64,000 nucleotides of DNA, taken from contig NW_026947486.1 in the NCBI RefSeq assembly GCF_034190915.1, positions 26,013,344 to 26,077,343 of the forward strand. Reading direction: 5' to 3'. Below, in pieces: positions 44,037-55,913 of this stretch (positions are counted from its first letter, which is position 1; each line of letters begins with the position of its first letter). The notes beneath the pieces are model-generated. The model was given only the letters and a program-made list of their open reading frames with translations. It was not told the origin of the DNA and ran no database searches. This DNA comes from Cavia porcellus (lineage: Eukaryota > Chordata > Mammalia > Rodentia > Caviidae). The position numbers and the translations under genes are program-made.

Positions 44037-44128
44037 TTTTTTTTGGTCTTTTTCGTTTTTATCAGTACCAGGGATCGAACTCACGACTGCTTGCAAGGCA
44101 GGCACTTATGCCGCTGAGCTAAATCCCC
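44037..44128 (-). mobile_element. tRNA-derived SINE in old L1
   Basis: Minus strand: T-run with TTTTTCGTTTTTATCAGTAC, CTTGCAAGGCAGGCACTTAT. Flanked by GTAACTGTAAT / GTAACTCTAGT, an imperfect TSD. Confidence 0.88.
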
Positions 44129-44229
44129 GTAACTCTAGTATTAAGTGAAACATCAGACACAGAAGGTTAAAAACTGCATGGTTTCTCTTAAATGAGAAAC
44201 ACAAAATATACATAATATAAAGAGCATCA

Positions 44230-44362
44230 AACATGCTAGCGAATGTTTGTCCCAATACTTGGAAGCCTAAGGCAGGAGGACTGCCTTGAGTTTGAAGTCA
44301 GCTCGAGCTGCATAGTGAGGCCAAGGCCAGCCTTAATTACATAGCAGGAGCCTGCCTCAAAA
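44230..44362 (+). mobile_element. B1 SINE with internal duplication
   Basis: GGAAGCCTAAGGCAGGAGGA, then two CCAGC-type blocks and CTGCCTCAAAAAAACC. Confidence 0.8.
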
Positions 44363-45049
44363 AAACCAGAAAAAATAGTTAAAAGAGCAAAACAAAAGAT
44401 GATAGGAAACAGAAATGGAGACTTTATGGAGATCTGAGGATTGGAGAGCAAGGGAGGGTGAGGAGGAAAAAGGGAAACAAAAATGATTAAGATGCAAAAT
44501 GCATATATACCAATCCCTCAAGATGATATTAGTTATGAATTATAGAAATATGCCAATTAAAAATATATTTTTAAAAGACTGACATTTTAGGTACATATTA
44601 GAAAACACTCGAAAATGAGCAGGATGTAGAATGGGTTTCTTTTTAGTGTCCCTCTCATCTTTCCTGTTTGATTATAGTCACTAATAGATTTTTTTTTCAG
44701 GTTCATACTGCTGGTGTAAGATTTATAATGGTGGAAGTTCTGTTTAATCTCATTTAAACTGCCAGGAAAAAGTTTAGTTTAAAAAGAAAGCAAATTGGAC
44801 TAGCTCTATAAGTATGAATGAATACAAATGCACGCATGTACACATACTTTCTATCTACCCTGAGAACCTAGAATCAAAAATTCTCAAGTAGAACTAATAT
44901 GCCCAATACCCAGTTTGTGGTTGTTGTTTTTGCTTTTATAGATCACATACCCACTAAAATTAGTGGCTTGAATCCAGTGCTGGGACATGGAAGGTAAGGA
45001 GAAGGAAATATTTTAAAAATGATGACCAATAATGCCACAGGTCTCAGTG

Positions 45050-45181
45050 GGGGTACACATGCTGGTCGCAGGGGGACTAGCAACCCAGCAGGCCCTGGTA
45101 GGGGCACAAACAGTGGCTCAGGTGGGACCAGCAACCTAGCAGGCCCCAGAGGGGGTGCATATGCCAGGCAGGAGGGACCAG
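45050..45181 (+). repeat. ~50-bp tandem repeat in old L1 5' UTR
   Basis: GGGGTACACA at 45050, GGGGCACAAA at 45101 and GGGGGTGCAT at 45151 begin successive units. The first two each contain AGCAACC.AGCAGGCCC. Confidence 0.85.
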
Positions 45182-46764
45182 TATAGTGCAAAATCTGAAG
45201 TAGCATTGAGAATACCAGCCACTAGTTGATGAGTCAGGTAAACTAGCATTGTGCTTCAGCACACAGACACAAAGAGCAGAAACAGGCAACTAGGGCCACC
45301 ATTTTTTAACAAAGGGCTCAGGAAGAGCTCCAACAACAGGAGGCCTGTCCCAGCTCTGACATCCTGAGGCCAGGATCAGCCCCATACCCAGCACAATCCC
45401 ACTGGAGTATACAACACATTTCTGGGATCCAACATGGACCTACCACAGAACTTTAGACACCAGAGGAATTTTACTACTTTCATATCTGTTTGATTTTTCT
45501 TTTTCAGTACAGTTGGGGTTTTTTTTTTGTTTTATCTTGTTTTTTGTGGTTGTTACTGTTTTTGATATTTTTTTCATTCATTCCTTTGTATCCTTTTTCT
45601 TTCATGATTTAGATTTTTTTACCTTTCTTTTTATTTTTCTTCTACTCATCTTCTGTGTCTCTTTCTTCAACTATTTCACTTGATTTTATGATGCTTTCAC
45701 GTGAGTAAATATTGTCTCATCTCTCTCTGGTGCACTTCATTATTCTTTTGCCTTCTCATCCATTCTTTCCCTCCTGTGTTCTCTATTTCCTAAAGCTGGG
45801 GTGATTATCCTTTGCTCTTGAGTCACGCTCTTATTATATGTCACCTCATTTATCTATCTTGTTCCCTATCCCTCTTAACACCCCCCCAACACCTGACAGG
45901 GTAAAATCACTTCACTAAGGGGAAAATTATTACATACCAGTTCCTAGTATGTGTTGGATTTTGTTATATAACTATAGAATTTGCTCCTAGGCTCAAAAGT
46001 ATCAGGTTACTGCAGTATATTAGTAGCCAGGCTGTGGCTTGAGACTATTATTATTGTTAACTGTACTATTTTAGCCAGGATGTCATGCTTGTTATAATCA
46101 GTTTTTAATCTCTGCATGACAATACTACAATTGGAAGGGGTCACACTCATCACTGTAGTTCGGTAGCAAAGTACTATGTCCTGAGCCAAATAGATAGTAA
46201 CTTCTCATCCTTAATACATTGGGAAGGTAGAGTCCTGGAATAGACACAAAGATCAACAATCACTGACATCTAGAAGACAACAGACATTTCCTAAGAATGC
46301 TTCAATACTAGGGATAAAGCTATCTTTCATAATAAATTCACAATCATCAACACAGAAAACAAAATAAAATAGAAAATAGAAAATGAGAAGATGTAGATAC
46401 AAAATGCACTGCAGATCCCCAGCCTATGCAGGACAAGTTCAAAACATAATGAGACAGAAGAAATTAGAAGCCAACCACTGGAACTCTCTGAAATGATAGC
46501 AACAGCAGGGAAGAACAAATGGAAGAGAATACACAAAAAATAATCTCTAAGGTACAAAAAGAAATGACAATCAAAATGAAGGACATTAAAGAAGACAGAT
46601 TTAAAAAATAGACAAGAACAAGAAAATCATACAAACCATGAATTCCCAACATAGGAAAGAAGTGGAATCCAAGAAACAGATCCAAAGAGAAATCTAGGAG
46701 ATTAAAAACTCTGCTGAAAATATATGCAACACATTGAATGAAGGCAAGGATAGAATATCAAATC

Positions 46765-46908
46765 AAGACAGGATTGAAGGGGCTGGAGGTTTAGCTCAGC
46801 AGCATAAGCGCCTGCCTTGCAAGCAGGCAGTCATGAGTGCGATGCCCGGTAACGATAAAAAGGAAAAAGACAAAAAAAAAAAAAAAAAAAAAAAAGACAG
46901 GATTGAAG
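46765..46908 (+). mobile_element. Young tRNA-derived SINE with 15-bp TSD
   Basis: Body 46780-46893, a near-consensus head and long A tail. TSD AAGACAGGATTGAAG (46765-46779, 46894-46908). Inserted into decayed L1 ORF1. Confidence 0.94.
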
Positions 46909-47337
46909 CTAGCAACCACAAAAATAAAGATGTCTTAACAAGAAAGAGACTATATAAAATCAATCCTAGAACTACAAGATGAAGCAAAGAAGAACAACAA
47001 AAGATTGATTGGAATCAGTTAAAAAGCTGGAGAAAGGACAAAAGCCATAAAAAACCTCTGCATAAATAATGGCAAAAATTTCCCAAACAGGGATAAAGAA
47101 TTTGACATACAAATAAACTACAGAGAACTCCAAATAGCCATGACCAAAATAAATCTACAAGGCATACAATAATCAAAGTCCAGAAATTCATCTTCACCAA
47201 TGTTCAAATGACATTTCTCCTAGTATGACGCAGTAAATACAGTATCACTTACATGGTATTCCTGCTAAAAATGGATGATCCAAATCCAGTTATGAGTAAC
47301 ATCACACAAATTCAAGCAAGAAACATTTTATTAAAAA

Positions 47338-47489
47338 CTGAGGGACAGAATAGTGGCACACATCTGTAATCCCAGCCCTCTAGGAGGCTGATACAAGACA
47401 ATCCAAGCCCTATATGGGCAACTTAGAAAGACCCTGTTTCAAAAATAGGATTGAGAAGGCAACTCAGTACAAAGACCTTGAATTCAATA

Positions 47490-47498
<9 letters not shown>
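47338..47498 (+). mobile_element. B1-ID dimeric SINE
   Basis: GAATAGTGGCACACATCTGT, GACCCTGTTTCAAAAATAGG, then ID-like GACCTTGAATTCAATATCTAG running into the CA repeat. Confidence 0.8.
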
Positions 47499-47542
<44 letters not shown>

Positions 47543-47545
47543 TCA
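47496..47545. repeat. (CA)n microsatellite
   Basis: About 22 CA units ending CACTCACTCACA. It grows out of the SINE tail. Confidence 0.96.
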
Positions 47546-47739
47546 CATATATGCAGACTACTTTCTGCTTTTTCAACATCATCAAAAAAGACAAAGTGTA
47601 CCCAGAGGAGTAGCGAGTGGTAAAGTGACTAGTATGCACAAAGCCCTGTACTCAAACCCTAGCATTTCCTCTAAAGCAAAGCAAACCAAAGCAATAAAGA
47701 CAAAGATAGGCAGAACAACTGATCAAGATTAAAACACAC

Positions 47740-48440
47740 TTTAAAAAGGACACCGTAACAAAAAGACATGAATAGGCAATTCACAAAAGAAAGTACACAA
47801 ATCCTAATAATACCTTAAAATTAAAGAATGATAGCACTGTGTTGATAAGGATGTGAACTGCAAATCTCATATATTGGTGAAAATGGAGTTTTATATATCT
47901 GCTTTGGAAAATTGTGACATTATGTGGCATAGCTAAAAATGGTCTTATGCTGTGACAAAGCAATCCCATTCCTAGTAATAAAGATAAAATAAATTATGCA
48001 TATGTGCATTAGAAAATAAACAGGAAAGCTGATAGCAACTTTATCCACAAGAGCCAAAAATTACAACCAATTATAATGTATAAGAAGGGGAGATTGGATA
48101 ACTTAATTCTGGTATATTGTACAATGGAATAACTGACACAAACGAAACAAACTACTGATACATGCAACTGTACAAATGAATTTGAGTGACTCTTCAAGGG
48201 GCCTGCAATATATGAAAACTCATGAAGCAGAACATTTACAATTATGATGCATTAAATTATATATTTCCCATGTATCTCAAATAAAGAGGATTTTTTTAAA
48301 AACTGGTATGATACAATTCATACAAAATATGAAAAATTGTGTTTGTGTAAATGTTTACATAGAAAAAAGTCTAGAAAACTTTGAAGGTTTCATTTTTAGA
48401 AGTGAGATAACTATTTTTAATTTTCTTTCTAATTTTCTGT
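47740..48440 (+). mobile_element. Old L1 ORF2 C-terminal fragment
   Basis: GAATAGGCAATTCACAAAAG, ATTGGTGAAAATGGAG, AAGCAATCCCATTCCTAGTA and GTACAATGGAATAACTGAC follow the order of the L1 ORF2 3' end. It is frame-broken and continues into 3' UTR-like AT-rich DNA. Confidence 0.65.
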
Positions 48441-48481
48441 ATTTTTACAACTATTAATAAGAAAGGTTATTTATTTACTAG

Positions 48482-48662
48482 TTTTCTGATACAGGATCTC
48501 ATTATGCAGTTTAGGCTGGCAATGAACTCACTATGTAGCCCAAACTCAACTGAACTTCAGCAACCCTCCTCTTCAGCCTCCCAGGAGCTGGGATTACAGG
48601 CATCTGCCATCCTACCTGGCTGGAAGACAGTTTTTTTTTTAAGAACTGTTTTGTGTGTGTGG

Positions 48663-48696
<34 letters not shown>

Positions 48697-48740
48697 TGTT
48701 GGAGATTGAACCCTACTACTGAGCCACAAAGACCGACAAA
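48482..48740 (-). mobile_element. Antisense B1, (GT)n and ID fragment
   Basis: 48482-48625 B1 with duplication (GATACAGGATCTCATTATGC to CATCCTACCTGGCTG); 48652-48695 GT microsatellite; 48697-48735 antisense ID piece (GTTGGAGATTGAACCC). Confidence 0.82.
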
Positions 48741-48899
48741 AAGACATATAAAAAAAGTATACCAAGTATTTCACTTGAAAGATAAAGAATGCCCCCTATA
48801 GACCTTTAGAAGAAAAAGAGGAATAAAAAAGAAAACAGATGAACCTAAGACATATCTTCTGAAGTATTTACTGGAAGACAGCAAAAGAAAACATATGCA

Positions 48900-49450
48900 G
48901 GCGCCTGGCCATCGGTGAGCAGAGGAGGAGCTGGGCAGATCTGGGGTGCCCTCATAGGCCTCTCTGCGTGTCTGGAGGACTCTGGATATCTCCGCCCAGA
49001 CTGTTGGAGTCCCCCCAGGCTTCCAGGTGCAGTGAAGTGGAGAGGTGGGTTTGAGGCTTCCACATCAGCCTCCCCATTCCGGTTGCACTTGGAGAAATGC
49101 TGAGCTCCCGACGGGTGGGCGGGCCCACACTATCAGCCGAGCCTAGCCTGTTTTGCAGCCATGCCTAGCCATCCATGTACAGAGGAGGAGCTGGGCGGAT
49201 CTGGGGTGCCTCCATCTGCCTCTCCATGTGTCTGGAGGACTGCGGATATCTCTGCAAGCAGGGAGGGACCACAGGTTCCTGAGGCACCGTGGCCTGTGGT
49301 GAGTACCCTAACCCTGCTGCGATTGAAGAACTGTGGAGCTTCCAAGGGGCAGGTGGGCGCACAGTGTCCCTGAGGCCCAGCTTGTCTAGAACTGCGGAGT
49401 TCTGAGCAGGCAGAGGAGGGCCACTGGTTCTGTAGGCCCAATGGCTTGGG
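48900..49450 (+). promoter_or_regulatory. L1 5' UTR with ~260-bp tandem monomers
   Basis: AGAGGAGGAGCTGGGC recurs at 48921 and 49181, a 260-bp period. Surrounding bases, including GTGTCTGGAGGACT and GGATATCTC, are also conserved between the two units. Tandem monomers are the known promoter design of mouse A/Tf/Gf L1s. The monomer sequence here is not one I recognise. The second unit runs into a non-repeated tether before ORF1. Confidence 0.8.
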
Positions 49451-49554
49451 GTAGCGTGGTGCCAGAGTCTCAGTAGCCGCAAACATAGAAGGGGATTTTC
49501 AACAGATCCTGAGGAAGCTTTCAAATAACACTTGAAACACAGAAATATAGGAAA

Positions 49555-50607
49555 ATGACAAAACGAAAGACCAAATTACAACCTCAAACCTCCAGCCCAT
49601 CTCAAGAGACCCTAGGAGCGATGTATATAGAAGAAAATATATCCCATCCACCTCATATATCGGACACAATAGCTACTGAAATTGACAAGCAACTCCAGGA
49701 AGCTTTAAAGAAATTCAAACTCGAAATAATCTCCCAGATAAAAGAAGAAATGATAAAAGAAATGAAAGAGATTCTAAGTATATCTAAAGAAAACACAGAT
49801 AAAAAATTGGAGGAACTAAACAAAAAGATAGAATCCCTAGACCAGCAATATAAGAAACAAACAGAATACATAATGCAGATGCACAGAGATATACAGGAAA
49901 TAAAAAACTCCACTGAAAGTTGTAACAACCGCATTAATGAAAGTGAAGATAGAATTTCAGACCTTGAAGACAGGATTGCAGCTAGTGAACAGGAAAGGAA
50001 AGATCTTCTGAAAATAACAAGGAATCAGGAAACAACAAGTCAACAACTGCAAGACGATGCAAAGAAGAATAACATAAGAATGATAGGGATTAATGAAAGA
50101 GAGGGAGACAACATGAAGGATGTCAGGAGGATATTTAGAGAAGTAATAGCTGAAAATTTCCCAAGCATGAGATCAGAAACTGACATCAGGATCAGTGAAG
50201 CATATAGAACTCCAAATAGCAATAACCAAAATAAAACTACACCCAGACATATAATAATCACCATCCCAGAAATCCAACACAAGAATAGATTATTAAAACC
50301 TGTCAGAGACAAAAGACAGATCACTTACAAAGGAAAACCTATCAGAATCACAGCAGACTTCTCAGCACAAACGATAAAGTCAAGAAGAGCATGGAGTGAA
50401 ACATTCCAGATCCTAAAGCAAAATGATTTCCAACCAAGACTGATATATCCTGCAAAACTATCATTCAAAATCGATGGTGAAATACGATACTTCCATGACA
50501 AAGAACAGCTGAAGAACTTCATGAACACCAAACCAACCCTGCAAAAAATATTGAAAGACAGTTTAGATACACAAAAGGAAAAACCACTAAGCAAAGCAAA
50601 TAATTAA
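49555..50607 (+). CDS. L1 ORF1 protein, 350 aa, open
   Basis: A complete ATG-to-TAA frame. N-terminal basic region (TKRKTKLQPQ), long coiled coil (about 45-165, e.g. ENTDKKLEELNKKIESLDQQ), RRM-like domain (about 180-275, NNIRMIGINEREGDN.., RISEAYRTPNSNNQNKTTPR) and C-terminal domain (about 275-345, ITYKGKPIRITADFSAQTIK). It is 36 residues longer than the half-L1 ORF1 in this window, with clear homology throughout the C-terminal half. It is an RNA-binding chaperone of the L1 RNP. Open despite the damaged ORF2. Confidence 0.93.
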   Translation: MTKRKTKLQPQTSSPSQETLGAMYIEENISHPPHISDTIATEIDKQLQEALKKFKLEIISQIKEEMIKEMKEILSISKENTDKKLEELNKKIESLDQQYKKQTEYIMQMHRDIQEIKNSTESCNNRINESEDRISDLEDRIAASEQERKDLLKITRNQETTSQQLQDDAKKNNIRMIGINEREGDNMKDVRRIFREVIAENFPSMRSETDIRISEAYRTPNSNNQNKTTPRHIIITIPEIQHKNRLLKPVRDKRQITYKGKPIRITADFSAQTIKSRRAWSETFQILKQNDFQPRLIYPAKLSFKIDGEIRYFHDKEQLKNFMNTKPTLQKILKDSLDTQKEKPLSKANN

Positions 50608-50626
50608 ACAGAACAGAAAGATAAAG

Positions 50627-53122
50627 ATGCAACAGCAGAGAGATAAGATTCCTACAATTAACCAGCATTTAACAGTAATAACCATTAATGTAAATGGTCT
50701 CAATGCACCAATCAAAAGAAACAGACTAGCAGAATGGATCAAGAAACAAAATCCAACCATATGCTGTTTACAGGAAACCCATCTAACCCAGAAGGATACT
50801 CACAGACTGAAAGTCAAAGGATGGAAAACAATTCTTCATGCAGCAGGAATCCAAAAAAAGGCAGGAGTAGCCATTCTGTTTGCAGACAACCTGAACTTTA
50901 AACCAACAATGACCATAAAGGACAAAGAAGGTCACTACATACTCGTAAGGGGAAAACTCCAAGAGGAAGAGATAACTATCTTAAATATATACGCACCAAA
51001 CTCCAGAGCACCCAGTTATATAAAACAATTATTAACAGAAATGAAAACTCAAATTATCAGTAACACAATTGTAACAGGAGACCTTAATATGTAATTGACA
51101 CCAAGGGACAGATCAACCAGACAGAAAATGAGCAAAGAAATAACAGAACTGAATCACAGCTGTGAACAAATGGGTTTGATAGACATATACAGAATGTTCC
51201 ACCCAACAACATCAGAATACACATTCTTCTCAGCAGTACATGGATCATTTTCTAAAATAGACCATAAATTAGCTCACAGAACATATTTAAGCAAATGCAA
51301 AAGAGTTGAAATCATCCCTTGCATGTTATCGGATCATAGCGCTCTGAAATTAGAAATTAATGATAAAAGATACTGCAAAAATTCCGCAAACACATGAACA
51401 CTGAATAACACACTCTTGAGCAATCAGTGGGTCACAGAAGAAATTAAAGAAGAAATTAAACAATACCTAAAAGAAAATGAAAATGCAGATACAACTTACC
51501 GGAATCTGTGGGATGCAATGAAAGCCGTCCTAAGAGAAACTGCACTCTTCACATTAGCAACCAAAAAAATGAAATATTTAGAAATTACTCTTACGAAAGA
51601 AGTGAAAGACTTATACAGTGAGAATTATAATACACTGAAAAAGGAAATTGAAGATGATCTCAGAAAATGGAAAGACATCCCTTGCTCATGGATAGGAAGA
51701 ACAAACATTGTGAAAATGGCCATTCTCCCAAAACTGTTATACAGATTCAATGCGATCCGAATAGAAATACCATCAACATACCTTATAGATCTAGAGAAAT
51801 CACTCCTAAATTTCATCTGGAACCAAAAGAGACCTAGAATCGCAAAGGCAATTCTAAGCAGCAAAGACAAAGCAGGAGGCATCACAATCACTGACTTGAA
51901 GTTATACTACAAAGCAACAGTAGTAAAATCAACATGGTATTGAAATCAAAAAAGAACCGAAGATCAATGGAATAGATTAGAAGATACAACCACAACTACA
52001 AACACACTCAACCACCTTATCTTTGATAAAGGAGCCAAGCAGGTTCACTGGAAGAATGACAGTCTCTTTAATAAATGGTGCTGGAAAAACTGGCTCTCCA
52101 TTTGCCAAAAACCAAAGCTAGACCCATGCCTATCACCATGTACTAAATTAAAATCTAAATGGGTCAAAGATCTGAATATTAAAACAGAAACACTAAATCT
52201 ATTGGAAGACAAATTAGGTAGAAACCTTGGAGACATAGGAGTAGGTAAAGAATTCATGAACAGGACTCAAACCGCACAGGAAATACTTCCCCGAATCAAT
52301 AACTGGGACCATTTCTTATTAAAAAGTTTCTGCATGTCAAAAGAAATCTCCAGCATAGTAAAAAGAAAACCCACAAACTGGGAAAAGATTTTAGTGAACT
52401 CTCTCTCAGACAAGGGACTCTTGTCTAAAACATATAAAGAATTAAAAAAACTCAGACCTCCAAAATTCAAAGATCCAATCCAAAAATGGGCATATGAGAT
52501 GAATACACAATTATCAGATGAAGAAATGCAAATGGCAAATAAATACATGACAAAATGCTCATCATCATTGGTCATTAGAGAAATGCAAATTAAAACCACA
52601 CTGAGATACCATCTCACTCCTGAAAGAATGGCCAGGATCAAGAAAACCAACAACAAATGCTGCAGAGGCTGTGGGGAAAAAGGAACTCTCCTGCACTGCT
52701 GGTGGGAGTGTAGACTGGTACAGCCTTTGTGGAGATCTGTCTGGAGATTTCTCAAAAAGTTGGGATTGGAAATCCCATTTATTCCAGCTATTCCACTTCT
52801 AGGCATATTCCCAGAATAACTGAAAGCATCATACCACAGTGATTTATGTGCACCTATGTTTATAGCAGCACAATTTGTAATTGCCAGATCTTGGAAACAA
52901 CCCAAGTGTCCATCAACTGAGGAATGGATAAAAACGTTGTGGTATTTCTATACAATGGAGTATTATTCAGCTATAAAGAAGGATCACATTGAGATATTTA
53001 TCAATAAATGGGCGCAGCTTGAGACCATACTCATAAGTGAAATAAATCAATCTCGCATGTGTGAATACCGAATAGTTTCCCTAATGTTAGTAATGATTCA
53101 AATATATAAAAATATGTGGTAA
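50627..53122 (+). pseudogene. L1 ORF2, RT core deleted in frame, four stops
   Basis: ORF2p normally combines an AP-like endonuclease, reverse transcriptase and a Cys-rich C-terminus in about 1275 residues. Here the frame begins MQQQRDKIPTINQHLTVITI and keeps the endonuclease (ITINVNGLNAPIKR, CCLQETHL, SDHSALKLEIN). It jumps at about 51535-51550 from the linker ([12 protein letters not shown]) to sequence after the RT ([14 protein letters not shown]), then continues through the Cys-rich domain (CCRGCGEKGTLLHCWWEC) to ..IQIYKNMW. All pieces are in one frame, broken only by TAA at 51092, TGA at 51395, TGA at 51941 and TAA at 52817. About 450 codons are missing. Confidence 0.9.
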
Positions 53123-54257
53123 TCATGATTCCCCATTATGTGGCCTTGAAGCCTTATAAAGTTTTCACTCATTAATTAGAAAGGCTTTATTCTGGGCTTC
53201 TTGATATGGAAATATTTGAAGCTAGAGTATATGAAGTTTTATCCAAATATTTCAAGGAAAAAGACAGACACTATGGTAACTACTATTAAGTCGGGTTGTA
53301 TGGTGGTGAAGTACTGGGTTGCTGAAACAGTCATGCTTTGACCTCTATTGTTATATTGTTATGTCCTGTTTTATCTCAATCTCCCCCTTATTCTTTTAAA
53401 AAAATTATTTAGTCATTTCTTATGTTTGTCTTAATTAAGGGAAAAAATTTAAAAAATTAGCATATATAGATAGTAACTCTTTTTGATTTCCTATTAACTT
53501 GTTTTGAAGTCCTGTAATACTCCCACGATCTTGTTTTGACTGATTAGACTCTGTTCCATTCTGTATGATAGTATCAAGTTTGAGGATATAGGCAACTACT
53601 TTGAAGGCAATAAGATTCACTAAGATGCCCATTCTGGTTTGACTATTGTCTTCTTTAGAAGTCCTGTAATGTTTACAATGCCTAAGTTTTATTGGTCTTG
53701 TTCTCTACTGTTTTGTCCAACTTTATAATATCTAATGAGATAGACAATTCTTTTTAAGGAAACAAGAGACAACGTTGATAACCATTGTTGATAACCTTGT
53801 TCTCTGTTCTACACCATGTGCTATGTCTATCCTTGGTTTTGACTGACAGCTTTGTTTTGCCATATTTGACTGTATTCTCTCCCCCCCAAAAAAGTAATAA
53901 GCACTAAGGAGTAATAAAATCCAAAATGTGTAAATTTTGTTGTAAATAAGAGAGGGAAAAAAAAAAAAGAAAAAGAGCTCTAACGGATATAACAGCAAGT
54001 GTATTTAGGGGTGTTAAATAGCTGACTATATCAATGTTTTTGGATCATTGAACACAGCTGTTTGCAGTCTCCCTGTTTGAATGTCCACTTTGTATTCTTT
54101 GATACTGTGATTTGAGCAACTATTTTCAAGATGATAATATGTAATCTATTAACAGGTGATTTCTTACTGTTTTTTTTTTGTAGTTCTGTATTACGTGTAC
54201 CCTTACACCGCTTTGTTTTTTGTGTTTTTCTCTTTTTCCTCTTAAATAAAATAAAAA
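53123..54257 (+). other. L1 3' UTR
   Basis: AT-rich tail with recurring blocks such as AGACACTATGGTAACTACT (53268) and GAGACAACGTTGATAACC (53765). It ends AATAAAATAAAAAAAAA. It aligns over most of its length with 15700-16920 and 41990-43360, linking L1 and half-L1. Confidence 0.8.
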
Positions 54258-54274
54258 AAAAGAAAACATATGCA

Positions 54275-55293
54275 AAAGGGAAGAAATGGTTACTCTTTTC
54301 CCAGCCATATTTTCATGTATGAATATAAATGAAAGGCCAAATAAACAAAAAATAAAAATTGCTTGCCAAAATATCCTTAAGGAATCACTAATGGTTAGGA
54401 GAGATATAATGGTGTAGTAGTGAGTATCAGCAACTCAGGTTCTCCAGAACAAAGTGCCTAGAATCTGGAAAAGAGCTTGGAGTGGAATCAAAGTGACAAG
54501 AGGTTACCCAAGAACCCATGAGGGAACTGAGAAAAAAAAGAAAAGGGTTAAATGACAAAGAAGAAACAGAATGCACATGATGGAAGAAAGAGGGGAAACT
54601 GCCTGCTGCACACAGCTGAAAGTGGCTGGCCAGCTCCAGTCTGGGGGACAAGATGAAACTAAAACCTCACTCATGGAGACCTGCAGCAGTACTGACAGAA
54701 TCAGCAACAGTTGGAACCTACAAAGAAAACGTAGGATAGTGCTCCCAAGTGGCCTCCTACATTTACCAGTTGGTGAGTGACCTCAGTCCAGCACATGCAA
54801 TAACAACTATAGAACAAGAGCTGATGGGGATGCCATTATAAAGAAGGGCTTTCATGACCAGAGCAGCCCCTTGGCACTACTCCATGCTCCAAGCTATCAA
54901 GTTCCTATAGTGTATAAGGGAAGAACGGCCATAAGAGACACTCAGCAGTTGAAAAATAAGCTGGAGTAGTCTTGCTAAGAGGCTCAAGCCTGGTGTTGAG
55001 TCAAAAATCAAGGATGCAGCCAAGAGCCCTGACTGCCTGGGTTACGGTCACGCCAAGAGGAAGACATAAGACAGGCAAATTTAGTAATACATGGTAAGTG
55101 TCCAGATGGGCCAAGACAGAAACACTCGAAAACAGCTACTCTTTAATGGGTGTATACAGTGATAAGCAGATCAAAATTGGCAGAAAACTCAGAGGCTTAT
55201 GACTCAGTTAGGTAAGTATAATCTTAGGATGATTCAAGAGGGTGGAGATGATTTTATACTAAGAAGGATCCTGCCCTGGGGTGTTTTTTAAAT
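54275..55293. other. Spacer between L1 and half-L1, unique-looking
   Basis: About 1 kb of moderately GC-rich DNA with no repeat hallmark I recognise. Open frames on both strands (e.g. 54571-54780 plus, 54427-54651 minus) resemble no known protein and lack convincing splice context. Confidence 0.5.
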
Positions 55294-55913
55294 TTAATGG
55301 TTTTAGGAGAAAAAAAAATGGCAGCTTGCTAGGGGGCTGGATGCCGAAACTCTGCAGAGAAATCAGATTAGATGCTAGAAAATCACAACATGGAGAGGGC
55401 CAGACGAATGGATAACAATTCTTATTAACCAAGGTGGTAACCAAAGGGAAAAATCAAACTAGGAAGAGGAAGGAAAAGCGCATGTGGAGAGCTGAAGCCT
55501 GACGTGCTCCCTGAGCCCCGTTCTGCGCTGTACTAGACACACCAAGACATCCAAGGTCATGCTGAGACTGCCGCTGTCAATAATGGGAGATGGCTAATCC
55601 CAGACCCTTAATGGGAGCACAAGGTACAGTGAGCAGTGGATCCAAGTGGAAAAGCTATACTGGCTCTTGACAACTGCTGGAAATTGAGACCTGGGGCCCC
55701 ATGAAGCAGCCGGAGCTGCCTGGCCGCAACGGAGGAGACTGTGAGAAGCTCCTAGGCTCTGAAGCCGGACACTGTGCAGTTTTCTGACAGTTCCGTGCTG
55801 TGCTGGGAACCCAGTGAAGACACGTGGCGCAGTGTCCAGTGGACCCAAGAGGAAGATCTGCATTAATGCCCGGTGAGTACTAGGGACTGGGTCCCGCAGC
55901 TACTGTCACTGGC

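Larger units (their letters stand above)
43750..44630 (+). mobile_element. Old L1 3' end
   Basis: 43830-44230 carries the ORF2 C-terminal signature (ACAATGGAGGACAACTCAGC then AAGTGAAACATCAGACACAG) and 44400-44600 resembles an L1 3' UTR. It is split by a young SINE at 44037-44128 and a B1 at 44230-44362. Confidence 0.65.
44940..47220 (+). mobile_element. Old L1 5' UTR and ORF1 remnant
   Basis: 45050-45181 holds ~50-bp tandem 5' UTR units. 45480-45790 is a T-rich tract, and 45890-46300 continues the UTR. 46300-47200 is decayed ORF1 (coiled-coil-like AAATAGACAAGAACAAGAAA; AACTCCAAATAGCCATGACC; AATAATCAAAGTCCAGAAAT). No ORF2 follows directly. Confidence 0.65.
48883..54274 (+). mobile_element. 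L1 with promoter monomers and internal RT deletion
   Basis: The body 48900-54257 is flanked by exact 17-bp repeats AAAAGAAAACATATGCA (48883-48899, 54258-54274). In order: a 5' UTR of two ~260-bp monomers, intact ORF1 (49555-50607), ORF2 (50627-53122) lacking the reverse transcriptase core and bearing four in-frame stops, then a 1.1-kb 3' UTR and A-tail. The 3' UTR is homologous to the tail of the half-L1s. Antisense to WNK3, probably within its intron. Confidence 0.95.

Noticed and set aside
48845..49524. Open frames up to 119 codons on both strands
   Set aside because: They fall in the monomeric L1 5' UTR and shift frame between monomers, with no conserved product.
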